Shown: positions 49,272 to 52,375 of the stretch, in pieces | How the letters are laid out: each line of letters starts with the position of its first letter | How positions within the stretch are numbered: the first letter of the stretch is position 1 | NCBI GenBank assembly: GCA_964573145.1 | Contig: CAZNIM010000002.1 | Span: 1-52,375 of the forward strand | Reading direction: 5' to 3' | Length of the DNA: 52,375 nt | Source of the DNA: PWPS01 sp964573145 | Lineage (GTDB): Bacteria; Patescibacteriota; Minisyncoccia; Minisyncoccales; PWPS01 | Program-made: the position numbers and the translations under genes | The notes under the pieces: generated by a model | Told to the model about the DNA's origin: nothing | Seen by the model: only the letters and a program-made list of their open reading frames with translations | Databases searched by the model: none

Positions 49272-49300
49272 TTGAAAATTAACCTACTTTTCTTTATAAT
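49272..49300 (+). promoter_or_regulatory. dnaG-rpoD promoter, near-leaderless
   Basis: TTGAAA (49272-49277) and TATAAT (49295-49300) are separated by 17 bases. Nine bases separate the -10 hexamer from the dnaG ATG, so the mRNA has little or no leader. Confidence 0.75.
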
Positions 49301-49309
49301 AAAAAGCGT

Positions 49310-51025
49310 ATGACCGATAATACTATTGAGGAGATCAAATCCAGGCTCGATTTGATCGACATAGTCAAGGAATATGTTGAGCTTGAAAAAGTGGGCTCCA
49401 ACTACAGAGCCCTTTGCCCTTTTCACAGTGAAAACACCCCTTCTTTTTTTGTCTCTCCCTCCAGACAGACCTGGAGATGTTTTGGGGGCTGTAACGAGGG
49501 AGGAGATATCTTTGAATTCGTGATGAGAATCGAAGGAATTGAGTTTTATGAAGCTTTGAAAGTATTGGCCAAAAAAGCGGGAGTGGAAATTCAAAAAAGA
49601 GACTCTCAAAAAGCGGCTAAAAAAGATCGTTTTTATGATATGTACGAGCTGGCGACCAAGTTTTTTCAGAAGCAGCTGAGGTCGTCAAAAAAAGGAAAAA
49701 AAGCGGAGAAGTATCTCTTGGAAAGAGGGATTTCTTCGGAAAGTATCGATAAATGGAGGCTCGGATACAGCCCCGATTCCTGGCAAGCCCTCTCTGAATT
49801 TTTAATCTCCAAGGGATACAAAAGGGAAGAGATAATCGAATCCGGACTGGCTACCGAAAAGGATGGGCATTCTTACGATCGCTTTAGAGGAAGAATTATC
49901 TTTCCGATTGCCAATTCGGCTTCAAAAGTTATCGCTTTCGGGGGTAGAATATTCGGCGACAGTGAGGACACCGCCAAATACCTGAACAGCCCTCAAACCC
50001 TTCTTTACGATAAGAGTAAGGTTCTTTACGGGCTGGATAAGGCCAAAGTTGAAATCAGAAGAAAGGACCGAGTTATCATGGTCGAGGGATATACCGATGT
50101 AATAATGAGTCATCAGGCCGGGTATGAAAACGTCGTTTCCACCTCGGGAACCGCATTGACCGAAAGGCAGCTCGATCTTTTATCTCGTTACACTCGAAAC
50201 TTACATACCGCTTTCGATATGGACAGCGCCGGATCTTCGGCCACTAAAAAAGGGATAGAGATGGCCAGAAAGATGGATTTCGATATTCGAGTCATCTCAC
50301 TACCGGAAGAGAAAGATCCCGCCGATCTGATAACCAAAAATGTAGACAAGTGGAAAGAGGCGGTTGAAGAGAGTATCGGAATAATGGAATTTTATTTTGA
50401 AAACGCCTTTCGGGACAAAGACCCGGAAGATCCGAAGCAGAAAAAAGAGATAGCCGCTGAACTTTTACCCGTTATCGCCCGGATTCCCAATCGTATCGAG
50501 AGGTCGCACTGGGCAAAAAGATTGGCTGACGATCTCGAAGTGGATGAAAAGGCGGTAGTCGAGCAACTCGAAAAGCTGAAAAAGACGGGTAAAAAGAAGA
50601 AAGAGCCGGTTAAAAAAGAAGAAAAAAAGATTAAAAATAAAAAGGAAAGAACCGAAATTTTGGAAGAAAGGATAATTTCCTTGGTCGCCAAAGAACCGGA
50701 AAGAAGCAAGCTGGTAGATAAAGACTTGCTTTCGGAAGAAGGTAAAAAGCTTTTTGAATCCTTAAAAGAGAATAAATCGGATGAGAAGGTCAAAGAAAAG
50801 TTGGACTATTTGGCTCTCAGGCCGGAAAGAGGGGTTGAAGATCCCGAAAAAGAGATAAGTGATTGCCTTAAACAATTAAAAAGAGAGAAGATAAAAAAAG
50901 AGTTCGTCGATATTCATAAAAAAATAAAGAAGGCGGAAAAAGATAAAGATAAAAAATTACTAAAAAAATTGACGGAAGAAGCTTATAAGATTTCTAAAAG
51001 ACTTCAAAAGCACAACCATGAGTAA
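49310..51025 (+). CDS. dnaG: DNA primase DnaG
   Basis: DnaG makes RNA primers for replication. The 571 residues have an N-terminal zinc finger with Cys36, His39, Cys57 and Cys61 (CPFH and CFGGC). The primase core contains RFRGRIIFPIANSASKVIAF and the Toprim motifs VEGYTDVIMSHQAG near 257 and FDMDSAGSSATKKG. A Lys-rich linker leads to the C-terminal helicase-interaction region. It precedes rpoD with an 8-base overlap, keeping two genes of the classic macromolecular synthesis operon without rpsU. Confidence 0.97.
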   Translation: MTDNTIEEIKSRLDLIDIVKEYVELEKVGSNYRALCPFHSENTPSFFVSPSRQTWRCFGGCNEGGDIFEFVMRIEGIEFYEALKVLAKKAGVEIQKRDSQKAAKKDRFYDMYELATKFFQKQLRSSKKGKKAEKYLLERGISSESIDKWRLGYSPDSWQALSEFLISKGYKREEIIESGLATEKDGHSYDRFRGRIIFPIANSASKVIAFGGRIFGDSEDTAKYLNSPQTLLYDKSKVLYGLDKAKVEIRRKDRVIMVEGYTDVIMSHQAGYENVVSTSGTALTERQLDLLSRYTRNLHTAFDMDSAGSSATKKGIEMARKMDFDIRVISLPEEKDPADLITKNVDKWKEAVEESIGIMEFYFENAFRDKDPEDPKQKKEIAAELLPVIARIPNRIERSHWAKRLADDLEVDEKAVVEQLEKLKKTGKKKKEPVKKEEKKIKNKKERTEILEERIISLVAKEPERSKLVDKDLLSEEGKKLFESLKENKSDEKVKEKLDYLALRPERGVEDPEKEISDCLKQLKREKIKKEFVDIHKKIKKAEKDKDKKLLKKLTEEAYKISKRLQKHNHE

Positions 51026-52280
51026 GAAAACAGAAAAAAAGAAGAAGGAGAAAAAAGAAAAGCCGAAGAAAAAGACCGAAAAGAAGGACGGCGACAAAAA
51101 AACGAAAAAAAAGACGGAAAAGTCTAAAAAGAAAGAGGGCGGAAAGAAAAAGACTAAAAAGAAAGAGACGAGCGAAAAGAAGAAGGACGGCGACAAAAAG
51201 AAAGAGAAAAAGAAAGTGAACAAAAAGAAAAAGCTCCCCAAAAAGATGAGAGAGTTGATGCGCATGGGAAGAAATAGGGGAAGAATTCTTTATCACTCGG
51301 ACATATTTGAATTTTATCCGGAAGCGGAAAAGGACACCGATAAACTGGAAAAGATAGTTAAGCGATTGCAAAAAAGCAATATAGAAGTCAGAGAAGAGAG
51401 AAGCCTTATCGAACCGGTCGAAGACGGAATTATGAACGAGGTTACCCCGAGTAAAATCGATTCGATTCAAACTTATCTTAAAGAGATATCCAAAGAGCCT
51501 TTGCTTAGCGCCGAAGAAGAGGTTGAATTGGCCAAAAGAATAGAAAAAGATGACATGGAGGCCAAAAAGAGAATGATTAGGGCTAATCTTCGTCTGGTTG
51601 TCTCAATTGCTAAAAAATATATCGGAAGATCTCCCAAGCTGAGCTTTTTGGATCTTATCCAAGAAGGTAATCTCGGCCTTTTCAGGGCCGTTGAGAAGTT
51701 TGATTGGCGAAGAGGGTACAAGTTCTCGACTTATGCCACTTGGTGGATAAGACAGTCGATAAACAGGGCTCTGGCCGATCAATCGAGGACGGTCCGTATC
51801 CCGGTTCACATGGTAGAAAAGATTTCCAAATACACCAAAGTCAGAAAAGACCTTTTTCAATCTCTGGGCAGAGAGCCTTCCGCCGAAGAAGTCGCTGCCG
51901 AGATGGGCTTGGAAGTGGAGAAGGTCCGACATATAATTAAGATATATCAAACCGCCACTTCGCTTGAAGCCCCGGTCGGAGACGACGAAGACAACTCCAC
52001 TTTGGCCGACTTCATTGAGGACGAAGAAACCACTCCGCCTTCGGTTGATGCCGGTAGAGAGCTTCTAAAAGAAAGATTGAATGAGGTGATGGCCGACTTG
52101 GATGATAGAGAAAAGAAGATCTTATCGATGAGATTCGGCCTTGACGACGGAGTCACTCACACCCTCGAAGAAGTCGGACAGGTATTTGATGTTACTCGAG
52201 AAAGAATCAGACAAATCCAAGCCAAGGCTTTGGAAAAAATAAGAAACAAAGAAGACGTTAAAAAATTAAGGGGTTATTAA
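51018..52280 (+). CDS. rpoD: primary sigma factor RpoD (sigma70) with Lys-rich N-terminus
   Basis: This is the housekeeping sigma factor. Region 1.2 starts at about 147 (DSIQTYLKEISKEPLL). Region 2 (about 186-260) contains LRLVVSIAKKYIGRSPKLSF and STYATWWIRQSINRALA, which recognises the -10 element. Region 3 follows, and region 4 (about 355-411) has LDDREKKILSMRFGLDDGVT and VTRERIRQIQAKALEKIRN for the -35. The first 75 residues are almost only Lys, Glu, Thr and Gly with a repeated KKDGDKK, in the place of acidic region 1.1. The 420 residues match compact sigma70 proteins. TTGACA/TATAAT-type promoters throughout the window fit this factor. Confidence 0.97.
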   Translation: MSKKTEKKKKEKKEKPKKKTEKKDGDKKTKKKTEKSKKKEGGKKKTKKKETSEKKKDGDKKKEKKKVNKKKKLPKKMRELMRMGRNRGRILYHSDIFEFYPEAEKDTDKLEKIVKRLQKSNIEVREERSLIEPVEDGIMNEVTPSKIDSIQTYLKEISKEPLLSAEEEVELAKRIEKDDMEAKKRMIRANLRLVVSIAKKYIGRSPKLSFLDLIQEGNLGLFRAVEKFDWRRGYKFSTYATWWIRQSINRALADQSRTVRIPVHMVEKISKYTKVRKDLFQSLGREPSAEEVAAEMGLEVEKVRHIIKIYQTATSLEAPVGDDEDNSTLADFIEDEETTPPSVDAGRELLKERLNEVMADLDDREKKILSMRFGLDDGVTHTLEEVGQVFDVTRERIRQIQAKALEKIRNKEDVKKLRGY

Positions 52281-52375
52281 AAATAAAAAGCAACTCGGCT
52301 ATTCGGCGAGAACCCCGGCGCCAAAATTGAAAATAATCAAAAAAATATTTTAGTTCATGCGGGAACATTACTACA
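52281..52375. other. unassigned end of window
   Basis: The 95 bases after rpoD hold a small inverted repeat (CTCG...CGAG within 52294-52312) and a GC-rich patch, without a T run. No reading frame or RNA gene can be supported before the window ends. Confidence 0.5.

Overview
The window looks like part of the reduced genome of a Candidate Phyla Radiation (Patescibacteria) bacterium, most likely Parcubacteria-like. This placement is an inference from gene content and layout, because no 16S rRNA is present. The genes are mostly informational or cell-surface: replication, repair, transcription, translation, division, type IV pili, glycosyltransferases and chaperonin. Almost no biosynthesis is visible. 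UGA is used as a normal stop codon, so the recoded Gracilibacteria/Absconditabacteria code does not apply. Most genes lack a Shine-Dalgarno sequence. Several have a -10 hexamer only 6-9 bases before ATG, which suggests leaderless or near-leaderless mRNAs. One 100-N scaffold gap lies inside recA.

Layout. 1-3.7 kb: recG (minus), tRNA-Arg(GCG), tRNA-Ser(GCT), a class IV aminotransferase and tRNA-Ser(TGA). 3.7-14.7 kb: a complete type IV pilus locus (pilM, N-like, O-like, an unknown membrane protein, pilB, pilT, pilC, a major pilin with its own promoter and terminator, pilD, and four pseudopilin-like genes), running directly into ligA and rodA. 17.8-24.8 kb: rpoB-rpoC with a structured leader. 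24.8-28.2 kb: ftsK and recA. 28.2-30.3 kb (minus): ychF-rpsF-ssb-rpsR. 30.4-31.7 kb: phosphomannomutase. 31.8-37.7 kb (minus): a small membrane protein, secG, an unusual solute-binding protein, cupin-type glucose-6-phosphate isomerase, tRNA-Leu(CAG), RNase J and, from its own promoter, trpS. 37.7-39.9 kb: groES-groEL behind a diverged CIRCE operator. 40-41.7 kb: a second YchF-family GTPase, a zinc-ribbon protein and tRNA-Ser(GGA). 41.8-44.2 kb: a lipase-like hydrolase, two tandem membrane-anchored thioredoxin-like proteins and a small periplasmic-binding-like protein. 44.2-49.2 kb (minus): a five-gene glycosyltransferase/YdcF operon with a likely attenuator. 49.3-52.3 kb: dnaG-rpoD.

Main points of interest. 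(1) An OppA-type solute-binding protein has a peptidoglycan-binding domain inserted in its C-terminal half, with no permease genes nearby. (2) All three tRNA-Ser genes are followed, 59-63 bases after the discriminator base, by a shared 16-base element. The first ten bases of that element can pair with the tRNA's own T-arm. The tRNA-Arg and tRNA-Leu genes lack it. (3) There is a tRNA-Arg with anticodon GCG in place of the usual bacterial ACG. (4) Two tandem thioredoxin-like genes share a perfect 102-base repeat. (5) RecA and RpoD carry Lys/Glu-rich N-terminal extensions. No rRNA, CRISPR array, insertion sequence or prophage was seen.
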